From Lactiplantibacillus plantarum EGD-AQ4 (GTDB lineage: Bacteria; Bacillota; Bacilli; Lactobacillales; Lactobacillaceae), in assembly GCF_000463075.2 (NCBI RefSeq), contig NZ_AVAQ01000052.1, forward strand, positions 1-64,000: a stretch of 64,000 nt of DNA. The letters are read 5' to 3'. The position numbers and the translations under genes were made by a program. Shown piece by piece: positions 10,830 through 18,076 of this stretch (its first letter is position 1; every line of letters starts with the position of its first letter). The notes beneath the pieces were generated by a model. The model was not told where the DNA came from and did no database searches. It saw only the letters and a list, made by a program, of their open reading frames with translations.

Positions 10830-12551
10830 TTAAGCGTCGGCATCCGGATTAGCCGCCTGCTTATTGGCATAGTAGCTATCTTCAATCCGTTTGTAAGAGC
10901 CAGGATCGACCTTATCGACCGCCGTCGCAATGACTTCCAAGCTCCGTGCGTAGTCATGCGCTTCGTTGAACAACCGTTGGGCTTCAACGCTCGCTTCTTG
11001 AACATCTTCATGACTATTTTTATAACGATTAGCATATTGCAAGAGTTGTTCGGCAATCAACGCAGCATCCGTCAAATCATCGGTCTTCTCTTTTAAGGTG
11101 GCCATATCAGCCTGAATCACGATGAGTTGCTTCGTAATATCATCCATGTTAATCACAAGTTTATTGATATCATGGTCTAAGCGTTCGATTTCTTTAGCAA
11201 CGACCTTGAAGTAGTCCAGATAATCCTTAGGCAAACCTGGTAGATTCAGATTCTCCACTTGACGTTTGACCGCATGGATTTCAAAATCAAACCGTTGTAA
11301 GGTCTCATGCGCCTTGGATTCCTCAGCGGTCAAGTTGGCAACACCTTGGTTGATCGCCACTTGTTCCTCTTCAATGCCCGTGAGTTGTTTGTCCTGCTCC
11401 TCAAAGTGGGCTGCAATTTCACTGAAAACTGCCTGCTTACTCGTAATCGCAGTTGTATCAGCTTGATAAACCGCCTGAATATTCTTCAATTGCTCATTGA
11501 GTTCGCGCGTCCGTTCAACTTCATTGTTATTGAGCGTATAGCTTTGTGCTAACCGATCCAACTCAACTTGTAAGCGGTGGTTTTGATTCATCGCGTGCGT
11601 CAAGAACTTACTAATCTCTTCTTGCCGCTGATCAACGATGGCCTTGGCATCGATTTCCGCCTGCATCACATCGTACAAATGATCGATACGCTTCTCAATC
11701 GCATGGTTGCCATTTTCCGCATCGGTAACTTTCAAGTCGCCCAGCAATGCGGTATTATCATCGATTGCTTGTTTGAGACCCTGAATTTCAGGTTCGATTG
11801 AATCCACTTCGAAGTGAAAATGTTGGGCAGTCAATTGTTGATAACCACTCGCTAGTTCAGCTAATTGATCAGGAAAACCACTCACTAAGTCTTTATAAAT
11901 CGGTGGAATCCGGTCAATATCCATTTCAAGGGCGCCAGTATCATGATGCAACTGGTCTAAAACTTTTTCAGCCGCATCGTGATCGCCAGCTTTCGCTAAT
12001 TCAGAAAAATGATCGAAATCACTTTCCAAGTTGGCTAGCTGATCTTCAAGTTTGTCGATACTAGGGCCAAACGAGAAGTTTTGCGATAACAACGTCTTCC
12101 GCAAGTTTTGATATTTTTTCTCCAAACTCGCAACCGCTTGACGGTGGGCCGCATCGGCGTCATCTAAGGCTTGTAACCCGTCACGAATTTCGGCCTGCCG
12201 CTGTTCGATTTGATCCAACAGTGCCGCGACTTTTTTTAGATTTTGTTGGGCGTCTAGAAATTTGATGCCCCGCGCCTCAGTGGTAATTGTTGCCAATTTA
12301 TCGCTTACGGCGGGCAACTGATCGTTTTCCACTTCTTGACCAGCACTCTGCAACGCTTCCAACTTTTCTAACGAGCCGCCCGTTAGTCCGAGTTGTTCAA
12401 TTTTTTCGAAATCCGTGGTCTGTGATTGTTTCACTAACGCTTGTTGGCGCTCCGTCAGTTGGCGGACTTGCTTATCAATATAATATTGAAAGCCTTTGAC
12501 CGCCGCGTAGATGACAATCGCAACCACCACAATGCCGATTGCTACTTGCAT
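10830..12551 (-). CDS. ezrA: Septation ring formation regulator EzrA
   Basis: A membrane-anchored protein that binds FtsZ, limits Z-ring assembly away from midcell and coordinates cell elongation and division. The 573-aa length fits. One N-terminal transmembrane segment (about residues 3-20, VAIGIVVVAIVIYAAV) is followed by almost continuous alpha-helical coiled coil rich in E, Q, L and K, like the spectrin-type repeats of EzrA. Start is supported by GTAAGGGG just upstream. It is transcribed alone and divergently from the GAF gene, with a terminator at 10752-10801. Confidence 0.93.
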   Translation of the reverse strand: MQVAIGIVVVAIVIYAAVKGFQYYIDKQVRQLTERQQALVKQSQTTDFEKIEQLGLTGGSLEKLEALQSAGQEVENDQLPAVSDKLATITTEARGIKFLDAQQNLKKVAALLDQIEQRQAEIRDGLQALDDADAAHRQAVASLEKKYQNLRKTLLSQNFSFGPSIDKLEDQLANLESDFDHFSELAKAGDHDAAEKVLDQLHHDTGALEMDIDRIPPIYKDLVSGFPDQLAELASGYQQLTAQHFHFEVDSIEPEIQGLKQAIDDNTALLGDLKVTDAENGNHAIEKRIDHLYDVMQAEIDAKAIVDQRQEEISKFLTHAMNQNHRLQVELDRLAQSYTLNNNEVERTRELNEQLKNIQAVYQADTTAITSKQAVFSEIAAHFEEQDKQLTGIEEEQVAINQGVANLTAEESKAHETLQRFDFEIHAVKRQVENLNLPGLPKDYLDYFKVVAKEIERLDHDINKLVINMDDITKQLIVIQADMATLKEKTDDLTDAALIAEQLLQYANRYKNSHEDVQEASVEAQRLFNEAHDYARSLEVIATAVDKVDPGSYKRIEDSYYANKQAANPDADA

Positions 12552-12721
12552 ACGAATACCCCTTACATTAATTATTCCGTTTTAATTGCGTTGCGCCTCA
12601 CCCTGCTGAGAACCGCAGCCTTGCTTTTTTCTGAAAATCCAATTAAAATCTATCTTAAATTATAACATAGACGTAACTAACGGACAGTAACAATTTGTTA
12701 ACATTCAAGGAGGATTTTCAC

Positions 12722-13183
12722 ATGGCTACCACCGAAACATCACTTATGAACCAACAGCTCGACGCGTTACTTTTTCAAGAAACGAACTTGGTCGCGAACT
12801 TAGCCAACGCTAGCGCCCTCCTCAACAGTACGTATGACGACTTGAACTGGGCCGGCTTCTACTTATTTAACGATGAGACTGGCGAGCTCGACCTCGGACC
12901 CTTCCAGGGTAAAGTTGCTTGCATGCACATCAAAGTCGGCGCAGGGGTCGTTGGCACGGCTTTTGAAACGCAAACCAACCAACGGATCGCGGACGTCCAC
13001 CAATTTCCAGGCCACATTGCCTGCGATAGTGCCAGCAATTCCGAAATCGTCGTGCCAATCACCAAAGACGGTCACCAAATCGGCGTGCTCGACGTTGATT
13101 CCCCGTCATTAGACCGTTTTAGTGCCGAAGATGAGGCTGAATTGACCGAATTCGTCGCAATTTTAACGACGCACATTGACTAA
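12722..13183 (+). CDS. GAF-domain free methionine-R-sulfoxide reductase (YebR/fRMsr family)
   Basis: Likely reduces free methionine-R-sulfoxide in the cytoplasm. The 153-aa protein is a single GAF domain with the family signatures GPFQGKVACMHI (about 57-68) and GHIACDSASNSEIVVP (about 98-113). The first and last family cysteines are present (KVAC, HIAC), but the middle one, usually in GxGVCG, is valine here (GAGVVG). The ATG at 12722 has AAGGAGG 8 bases upstream. It is divergent from ezrA. Two-cysteine versions may still be active; activity is inferred. Confidence 0.87.
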   Translation: MATTETSLMNQQLDALLFQETNLVANLANASALLNSTYDDLNWAGFYLFNDETGELDLGPFQGKVACMHIKVGAGVVGTAFETQTNQRIADVHQFPGHIACDSASNSEIVVPITKDGHQIGVLDVDSPSLDRFSAEDEAELTEFVAILTTHID

Positions 13184-13191
13184 CCATTACT

Positions 13192-13384
13192 AAACGTGTT
13201 ATGCTACTCTTTGTGTAAAATAATGCAGCAGTAAGTGGGTAAGCTCGTCAACAGATTGGTGCCAATATTTTGGTCAGTTAGTAACCTGCGGCTGCAATGG
13301 TGAACCCTGCAGTCCAATCTGAACGAATATCGAACTTACATCGGATTATTTTACTCCAACTAAAATTATTGGAGGAAACATTTT
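13192..13384 (+). promoter_or_regulatory. Structured leader of rpsD (likely S4 autoregulatory leader)
   Basis: The roughly 190 bases before rpsD have no gene but many complementary blocks: AGATTGG (about 13254) against CCAATCT (about 13314), CTGCGGCTGCA against TGCAG blocks around 13288-13312, and ATCGGATTATTTTA near the start. In Firmicutes S4 represses its own mRNA through a pseudoknotted leader, so this is the expected place. TATGCT near 13200 could be the -10 box. Homology to the known leader family was not tested. Confidence 0.6.
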
Positions 13385-13993
13385 ATGTCTCGTTATACAG
13401 GTCCAAGTTGGAAGATTTCCCGTCGTTTGGGAATGTCCCTTTCAGGTACTGGTAAAGAATTAGCTCGCCGCCCTTACGCTCCTGGTGATCATGGCCAAGG
13501 TCGTCGTGGTAAGCTTTCAGAATACGGTACTCAATTACGTGAAAAGCAAAAGTTACGGATGATGTACGGTTTAACTGAACGTCAATTCGCTAACTTATTC
13601 ATCAAAGCTGGTAAAATTCGCGAAGGTAAGCATGGTGTTAACTTCATGATCTTACTCGAACGTCGTTTGGATAACATGGTTTACCGTTTAGGTTTGGCAA
13701 CGACTCGTCGTCAAGCACGTCAATTAGTAAACCATGGTCACATCACTGTTGATGGCAAGCGCGTTGACATCCCTTCATACGAAGTTAGTGTTGGCCAAGT
13801 AATCTCAGTTCGTGAAAAGTCCAAGAAGTTGGCTGTTATCACTGGCGCCGTTGAAGCCGTGGTTGCACGTCCTAACTTCGTTCAATTCGATGCTGATAAG
13901 CTTGAAGGCTCATTAACTCGTTTACCAGAACGTGAAGAACTTGAAGCAGATATCGACGAATCATTAATCGTTGAATACTACAACAAGCTTTAA
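13385..13993 (+). CDS. rpsD: Small ribosomal subunit protein uS4
   Basis: A primary 16S rRNA-binding protein needed for 30S assembly and decoding accuracy. The 202-aa length is normal. The N-terminal domain opens with [15 protein letters not shown], and the S4 RNA-binding domain lies around residues 93-155 ([21 protein letters not shown]). AT-ending, strongly biased codons (CGT, GGT) mark it as highly expressed, unlike its neighbours. GGAGG lies upstream of the ATG. It is a single gene with its own leader and terminator. Confidence 0.98.
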   Translation: MSRYTGPSWKISRRLGMSLSGTGKELARRPYAPGDHGQGRRGKLSEYGTQLREKQKLRMMYGLTERQFANLFIKAGKIREGKHGVNFMILLERRLDNMVYRLGLATTRRQARQLVNHGHITVDGKRVDIPSYEVSVGQVISVREKSKKLAVITGAVEAVVARPNFVQFDADKLEGSLTRLPEREELEADIDESLIVEYYNKL

Positions 13994-14005
13994 TTTCCGG
14001 TTATT

Positions 14006-14035
14006 AAAAACCGTCGCGGTTGCGGCGGTTTTTTT
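14006..14035 (+). terminator. Terminator of rpsD
   Basis: AAAAACCG(T)CGC / GCG(G)CGGTTTTT hairpin followed by T7, 12 bp after the rpsD stop. Confidence 0.85.
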
Positions 14036-14085
14036 GTGTCCTTTTAACGATTTAACTGCTCAAGAATCGGGCGCTTCTAGGCATA

Positions 14086-14837
14086 CTACTGAACCCCAAT
14101 GACGCCACCCTCACCGCCGTTAAAACTTCGAATCCTTCTCCCCACTTCAGCCAGCATCCTCCTAGCAACCGGTATCTGATCACCATTATTCATCATTAAC
14201 ATTTGAAGCGAGCGATCCATCACTTCAATATTAGGCACATTCACGACAAATGACCGATGAACACGAATAAAGCTCGGATTAGCAACCACTATTTCCGATA
14301 GCTTTGCGGTCACAGTTCGTTTGGAAAAATTAGTGACCACGTCAATCTTGTGTGGTTCATCAGCCGTCTGAAAGTAGTTGACGTCCAACAGCGGCAGCTG
14401 CAAACTGATCGATTTATTCTCGAAGAAAAACCAGCCCCCGCTCTTCTGACCACTATCAACCATCGGCAAACGCAAACTCGCTTTCAGATCAGTCACAATT
14501 CGCTGGCACTCAAACTGTACGTATTGAGTGGGTAAACACGTGACTGGATAATCGCCATCGCATTTACGGGCTGCGTGGTGACTAAACTGATCACTGCGAA
14601 TTTATCAACCGCTCTAATCAGCCGGCAAACCTTTAAGGCATACGTGTCCCAATGGGCAAAAACCACAAAATAAACCTGATAATTGGGTTTTTGCCTCAAA
14701 TAACGTGTGACGCGTTTTAATGACGACAAATGGCAGACGCGTTTGACTAACGATAATTCAGGCCCACCGTTGAACTTCTGGCAAAAACGTTCCCCACTCG
14801 CGAAGTCCTCAGAACAAATGCAAACATCGAATTTCAT
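14086..14837 (-). pseudogene. Frameshifted AgrA/PlnC-type response regulator (receiver + LytTR)
   Basis: Two minus-strand frames cover one apparent gene. The first (14493-14837, 114 aa from an ATG with GGGGG 7 bases upstream) looks like a degenerate receiver: MKFDVCICSED matches the MKxxICEDD opening, but the phospho-acceptor position reads VYFVVFAH with no aspartate. The second (14086-14496) is a LytTR DNA-binding domain (NYFQTADEPHKI, FIRVHRSFVVN). Reading through with a one-base shift near 14520-14535 gives a natural link (NTYVQFECQRIVTDLK) and about 248 aa in total, the AgrA size. The second frame could also start at GTG 14496, overlapping the first stop as GTGA, which would allow coupled translation. 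A broken gene is the simpler reading; a split or recoded gene remains possible. Confidence 0.7.
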
Positions 14838-14976
14838 TGATTTTCCCCCATCAACGCTGTTTTTCATGGCAACACTAGAAGACAAGATACAATGATTAAA
14901 CCTAACGCTTTACACCACAAAGTCTAGCATATCACTTGGACGTTCTCTATCAATCGCGTCTCTTGTTTCATACACT

Positions 14977-15031
14977 AAAACGGACAGTTAATCCAAGTAG
15001 CGCTATGGCGACTTAAATTAACTGTCCGTTT
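14977..15031 (-). terminator. Terminator after the 109-aa orphan gene
   Basis: Perfect 15-bp arms AAACGGACAGTTAAT / ATTAACTGTCCGTTT around a 24-base loop, 30 bp downstream of the orphan gene. It isolates that gene from the regulator that follows. Confidence 0.75.
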
Positions 15032-15059
15032 CCACTCAATATGAATAACATCAATAAAC

Positions 15060-15389
15060 TTAGAGATATGGATCAAAAATGGTCGGCGTTTCAGCAAGCT
15101 GCGAGATTAGATGGTGATCCTTCAATTCTTTTTCACGCAACAGCAGCAACATGTGCCACGTATATTGGTACAATTTCTGATTATTAGCTGGCAGCATCAC
15201 CGGTATCATATCGTTTTCGCGGAAATTATGATACACGTCAATCATCACGAGCTGAGTCCCCTTGCCGTTCCTCAATTCGTGTATCATCCGTTTAAGACCA
15301 TTTTTATAAGAAATCGACTGCTGATTATCAACAGGCTCTTGATAGGCAGTTTCAATCAACTGTTCCAAGGTTTCTGCATCCGCATCCAT
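15060..15389 (-). CDS. Unrecognised 109-aa helical protein
   Basis: I do not recognise the family. The start at 15389 (MDADAETLEQL) is preferred over a longer frame because AAGGGGG lies 8 bases upstream. The protein is soluble, charged and predicted mostly helical (LKRMIHELRNG, WHMLLLLREKELKDHH), with no signal peptide or membrane segment. Its size and helical look, next to a LytTR-type regulator of the kind found in bacteriocin loci, recall bacteriocin immunity proteins, but no diagnostic motif supports this. It has its own terminator and lies between a DUF1054 gene and the frameshifted regulator. Confidence 0.7.
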   Translation of the reverse strand: MDADAETLEQLIETAYQEPVDNQQSISYKNGLKRMIHELRNGKGTQLVMIDVYHNFRENDMIPVMLPANNQKLYQYTWHMLLLLREKELKDHHLISQLAETPTIFDPYL

Positions 15390-15561
15390 CCTAATTACCC
15401 CCTTGTGCTTCACAAAATTTTCGCTAACTCGAAAGATTTTGTCTTTCAACAAGGTTATAATCCTTTTGCCCACCGATTGCCATCTATTCTCCCAAACTGC
15501 GGGCTAGGGCGCTTAAGTGGCTGAATGCGATTTTTTACCCGTCTCCATCGCCCACTTTTGA

Positions 15562-16185
15562 CTATCTATTGTTCATCACTTGCTCATAAATCGGGAGTAA
15601 CTGCTCAAACGTTGCCAAAATCGTCGCCGTTAGTTCAGCCGGATCATCAAAAAACGGGTCTCCCACTTGAACCGCACGCCCCACGACCAGTTCACTGTGT
15701 TTATACTGATCAAATTTCTGAATTGCGGCCGTAATGTTGGCTGGGGTCGCGGGCATCGTCTTGGCCTCACCGTGATTGTTGCTGATGACAAAACCAGTCG
15801 GTAATGCCATCAGCTTGGGCGTTAAATCTTTAATCGCCATTTTAGCCTGAACGCTAGGTTTGCATTCATCCAAAATATCAAAATAGATAAAGAGCCGGTC
15901 GGGCCACAAGCCGAGTTCAAAATGCGGCCAGGCCTTATAACTCCGCTTATTTTGACTAAAAGCAACCCACGTATCTACCGGCGGATTCTTGTGGCGTCGT
16001 AAATGTTTGGCGATATGTGCATAAAAAGGCACACCGTTTGGCTGCTGTAAGTGGTCAATAATCAGTGGTGCCAGTTGCTCAAACTTCGGGTCGATCACCG
16101 TTTTGATCAGCTGCATCCGTCCAGCCAATGTCGGATCATTAAAAATTTCAAAATCTTGATTCGTAAACACGAGACTCATCTCCAT
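15562..16185 (-). CDS. DUF1054 / UPF0637 family protein (YktB-like)
   Basis: A 207-aa cytoplasmic protein of the UPF0637 family, known from Bacillus YktB; the function is not established. Family features are the N-terminal FTNQDFEIFNDPTLAGRM and the central THVAFSxxxRxYKxxPHFELGLW-type block (here DTWVAFSQNKRSYKAW, about residue 72-87), followed by RLFIYFDIL. It is transcribed away from the YueI-like gene at 16302 and the two share a short divergent promoter region. Confidence 0.85.
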   Translation of the reverse strand: MEMSLVFTNQDFEIFNDPTLAGRMQLIKTVIDPKFEQLAPLIIDHLQQPNGVPFYAHIAKHLRRHKNPPVDTWVAFSQNKRSYKAWPHFELGLWPDRLFIYFDILDECKPSVQAKMAIKDLTPKLMALPTGFVISNNHGEAKTMPATPANITAAIQKFDQYKHSELVVGRAVQVGDPFFDDPAELTATILATFEQLLPIYEQVMNNR

Positions 16186-16301
16186 CAGTCGTTTACACTA
16201 ACCATACCGCACCACCAATCTGAACGCCACCCCCTTCTCTTCGCTATTCTGACGGGAACATGCTACAATGATAATTACTATCTAGGAAAGGATGTTAGAC
16301 A

Positions 16302-16766
16302 ATGGCTGAAACAGACAAACAACCGGTCGATCGAATCGAAACTGCCATCCACGGGACGCCAAAGCTGCATCCCGACGAACAGCGAAAGTACCTTGGGACA
16401 TTTCGTGAACGCGTCGAAGTCGCAGTGACCGTGGCGGAAATTAAGCAGGCAGATTACGTCGATGCACTGACCAAGGCTTTTGCGGCCCATCCTGATAACC
16501 AACTATTCATCAATGGTAATCTGGAACAGGACTTGATTGGGCCCTACATCAAGGCTGCGAGTCACGCCAATATCAAATTCACCATCAAAACGGATGACAT
16601 TTATCGTACCGCTGATGACAATTACGCCCTAGTTTTCACCGCGGCAACAGCCATCAACCAAGACGATATTGATATTGCCCATCGCTATCCAGCACAAAGT
16701 ACGGCGACTGACGAAGATGATGACAAGCCAGTTGGGTTGTTAGATAAATTCAAAAAATTATTATAA
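16302..16766 (+). CDS. DUF1694 family protein (YueI-like)
   Basis: A 154-aa cytoplasmic protein of the YueI/DUF1694 family with unknown function. It begins with the family-like IETAIHGTPKLHPDEQRKYLG block (GTPxLxPDEQRxYLG) and contains FRERVEVAVT and QLFINGNLEQDLIGPYIKAA. The C-terminal tail is acidic and ends in GLLDKFKKLL, a common ending in the family. AAAGGATG lies upstream of the ATG. TACAAT at about 16265 is a plausible -10 box. It shares a bidirectional terminator with the gene facing it. Confidence 0.85.
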   Translation: MAETDKQPVDRIETAIHGTPKLHPDEQRKYLGTFRERVEVAVTVAEIKQADYVDALTKAFAAHPDNQLFINGNLEQDLIGPYIKAASHANIKFTIKTDDIYRTADDNYALVFTAATAINQDDIDIAHRYPAQSTATDEDDDKPVGLLDKFKKLL

Positions 16767-16779
16767 GCATTCAGACAAC

Positions 16780-16823
16780 AAAAGCCCGGTCGACTTTAAA
16801 CTTGAAGTCAACCGGGCTTTTTT
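16780..16823. terminator. Bidirectional terminator between yueI-like and sdpI-like genes
   Basis: AAAAGCCCGGTCGACTT pairs with AAGTCAACCGGGCTTTTTT. A/T runs on both sides let it serve both convergent genes. Confidence 0.85.
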
Positions 16824-16840
16824 CATGCGCTAACTATGCG

Positions 16841-17467
16841 CTAACTATGCGCGAGCGTACTATACAAACTCATTGCAAATAGCGCCAAAATAACGACGAC
16901 CATGACGATGATCGCAATCGCCTGCGTGGTCATGACGCTTAATAATAGTAGTATCCCGCCGCCAACTAAGGTGTACCCTAACCAATAACGCACACGCCGC
17001 CAGACCATCGGGTGAATCGGCCGTGTCCCACGTCGCACCTGTGCGTACTGATTAGCACTAATTGTCGGCAAATAATTACCGCTTGCCATGAAGATGAACG
17101 CCACCAAGCTGATGGCAATCCGCCAAATATCCATCCGATGACCCAAATTGTAGCTGATCGTGGTGGCATAAATCACGCCGGACAGTACGGGCACAATCCA
17201 AATCATCATCCGCTCAAATCGTGGCGCTGGTCCTTTGTGGGTCGCATTCAATCGTGTGGCGCCCACGCAGATCAGTTGAAAAACCGCCATTAACAGTGGT
17301 AATCCAAAAACGACCACGGCTTTACTTGCCATACCATTCGGCTGATTATCCAAGTTGAAATGAATCGCCATTTGGGCTGGCAACGCTTGATAGTTAGCCA
17401 CACCATACAAAATCGGTAATAAAATCACAATATAACTCAACCATAATTGCACACTACGCTTCATCAT
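16841..17467 (-). CDS. DUF1648/SdpI-like membrane protein
   Basis: An integral membrane protein of 208 aa with about six hydrophobic segments. The N-terminal DUF1648 motif is clear: IVILLPILYGVANYQALPAQMAIHFNLDNQPNG contains the LPxxxPIHFNxxGxPNG-like core. The family includes Bacillus SdpI, which gives immunity to the SdpC toxin and also sequesters its repressor. The start at 17467 is used because GGGAG lies 9 bases upstream. It overlaps the 3' end of the ArsR-type regulator gene by 14 bp, so the two are one operon, as in sdpRI. No SdpC-like toxin gene is visible nearby. Confidence 0.82.
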   Translation of the reverse strand: MMKRSVQLWLSYIVILLPILYGVANYQALPAQMAIHFNLDNQPNGMASKAVVVFGLPLLMAVFQLICVGATRLNATHKGPAPRFERMMIWIVPVLSGVIYATTISYNLGHRMDIWRIAISLVAFIFMASGNYLPTISANQYAQVRRGTRPIHPMVWRRVRYWLGYTLVGGGILLLLSVMTTQAIAIIVMVVVILALFAMSLYSTLAHS

Positions 17468-17744
17468 TATTGTCATCTCCCTGCTTGCCGCTGAACCGAT
17501 ACAGCCACGTCAACATCTCTTCAAACACACTCGCATTTAACTCATAATACAAATAATTCTTTTCTTTAGTGACGGTAACCAAACCCGCGGACCTTAATAA
17601 TTTAAGGTGATAAGAGACCGTCGCTTGGCTCAAGTTAAAGTGCGCGGCAATCTCCCCCGCCGACTGTCGATTCTGTCGCAGTTCCTCCAGAATTTGCCGT
17701 CTCACCGGGTCAGCAATTGCCTTGAACGTTGTATTCAATGCCAT
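17454..17744 (-). CDS. ArsR/SdpR-family transcriptional repressor
   Basis: A 96-aa winged-helix DNA-binding protein. The ADPVRRQILEELRQNRQSAGEIAAHF block (read in parts) and the recognition helix SQATVSYHLKLL (about 39-50) are typical of the autorepressor SdpR class. There are no cysteines, so metal sensing of the ArsR type is unlikely. It is followed by, and overlaps, the SdpI-like gene. It probably represses its own operon at the inverted repeat at 17767-17790; this is inferred from position. Confidence 0.88.
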   Translation of the reverse strand: MALNTTFKAIADPVRRQILEELRQNRQSAGEIAAHFNLSQATVSYHLKLLRSAGLVTVTKEKNYLYYELNASVFEEMLTWLYRFSGKQGDDNNDEA

Positions 17745-17766
17745 CTGGAACCCACCTTCTTACAAA

Positions 17767-17790
17767 CTATTTAGATACATCTCTAAATAG
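17767..17790. promoter_or_regulatory. Probable SdpR-type operator
   Basis: Perfect 9-bp arms CTATTTAGA (17767-17775) and TCTAAATAG (17782-17790) around a 6-base spacer, 22 bp upstream of the repressor start. A related half site, TATTTAGAG, occurs at about 17825. A SdpR/ArsR dimer is the obvious candidate ligand. Confidence 0.7.
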
Positions 17791-17903
17791 AGTATAGCAA
17801 CGAGTTGTTTGAAATACAAGGAAGTATTTAGAGAATTTTCGAAATAGTTTTTCAGGATGTTTTGGTGCTCGAACTTAATCATCTAGGCTAGTCATTTAGG
17901 CGC

Positions 17904-17942
17904 AAAAAATCGGCTTTTAAGTTGGGACTTAAAAACCGATTT
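17904..17942 (-). terminator. Terminator of gshF
   Basis: Minus-strand hairpin AAATCGG(T)TTTTAAGT / ACTTAAAAGCCGATTT with a T6 tail. It lies about 135 bp after the gshF stop; nothing else was seen in between. Confidence 0.75.
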
Positions 17943-18076
17943 GATGTCGTAAGCTTTTATAGTACATACGATGCTGATTTGCACTGAGAGTAGTGTACGC
18001 TGTCAATCACGAGGTACAAGATATTTTTCTCGTACTATCACAACTAGACACTGCCTGTGTACTCATTACCCAGCCC

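Noticed and set aside
16841-17744. A toxin-antitoxin reading of the SdpR/SdpI-like pair
   Set aside because: The membrane protein has the DUF1648/SdpI layout of an immunity protein, and no small toxic peptide gene was found.
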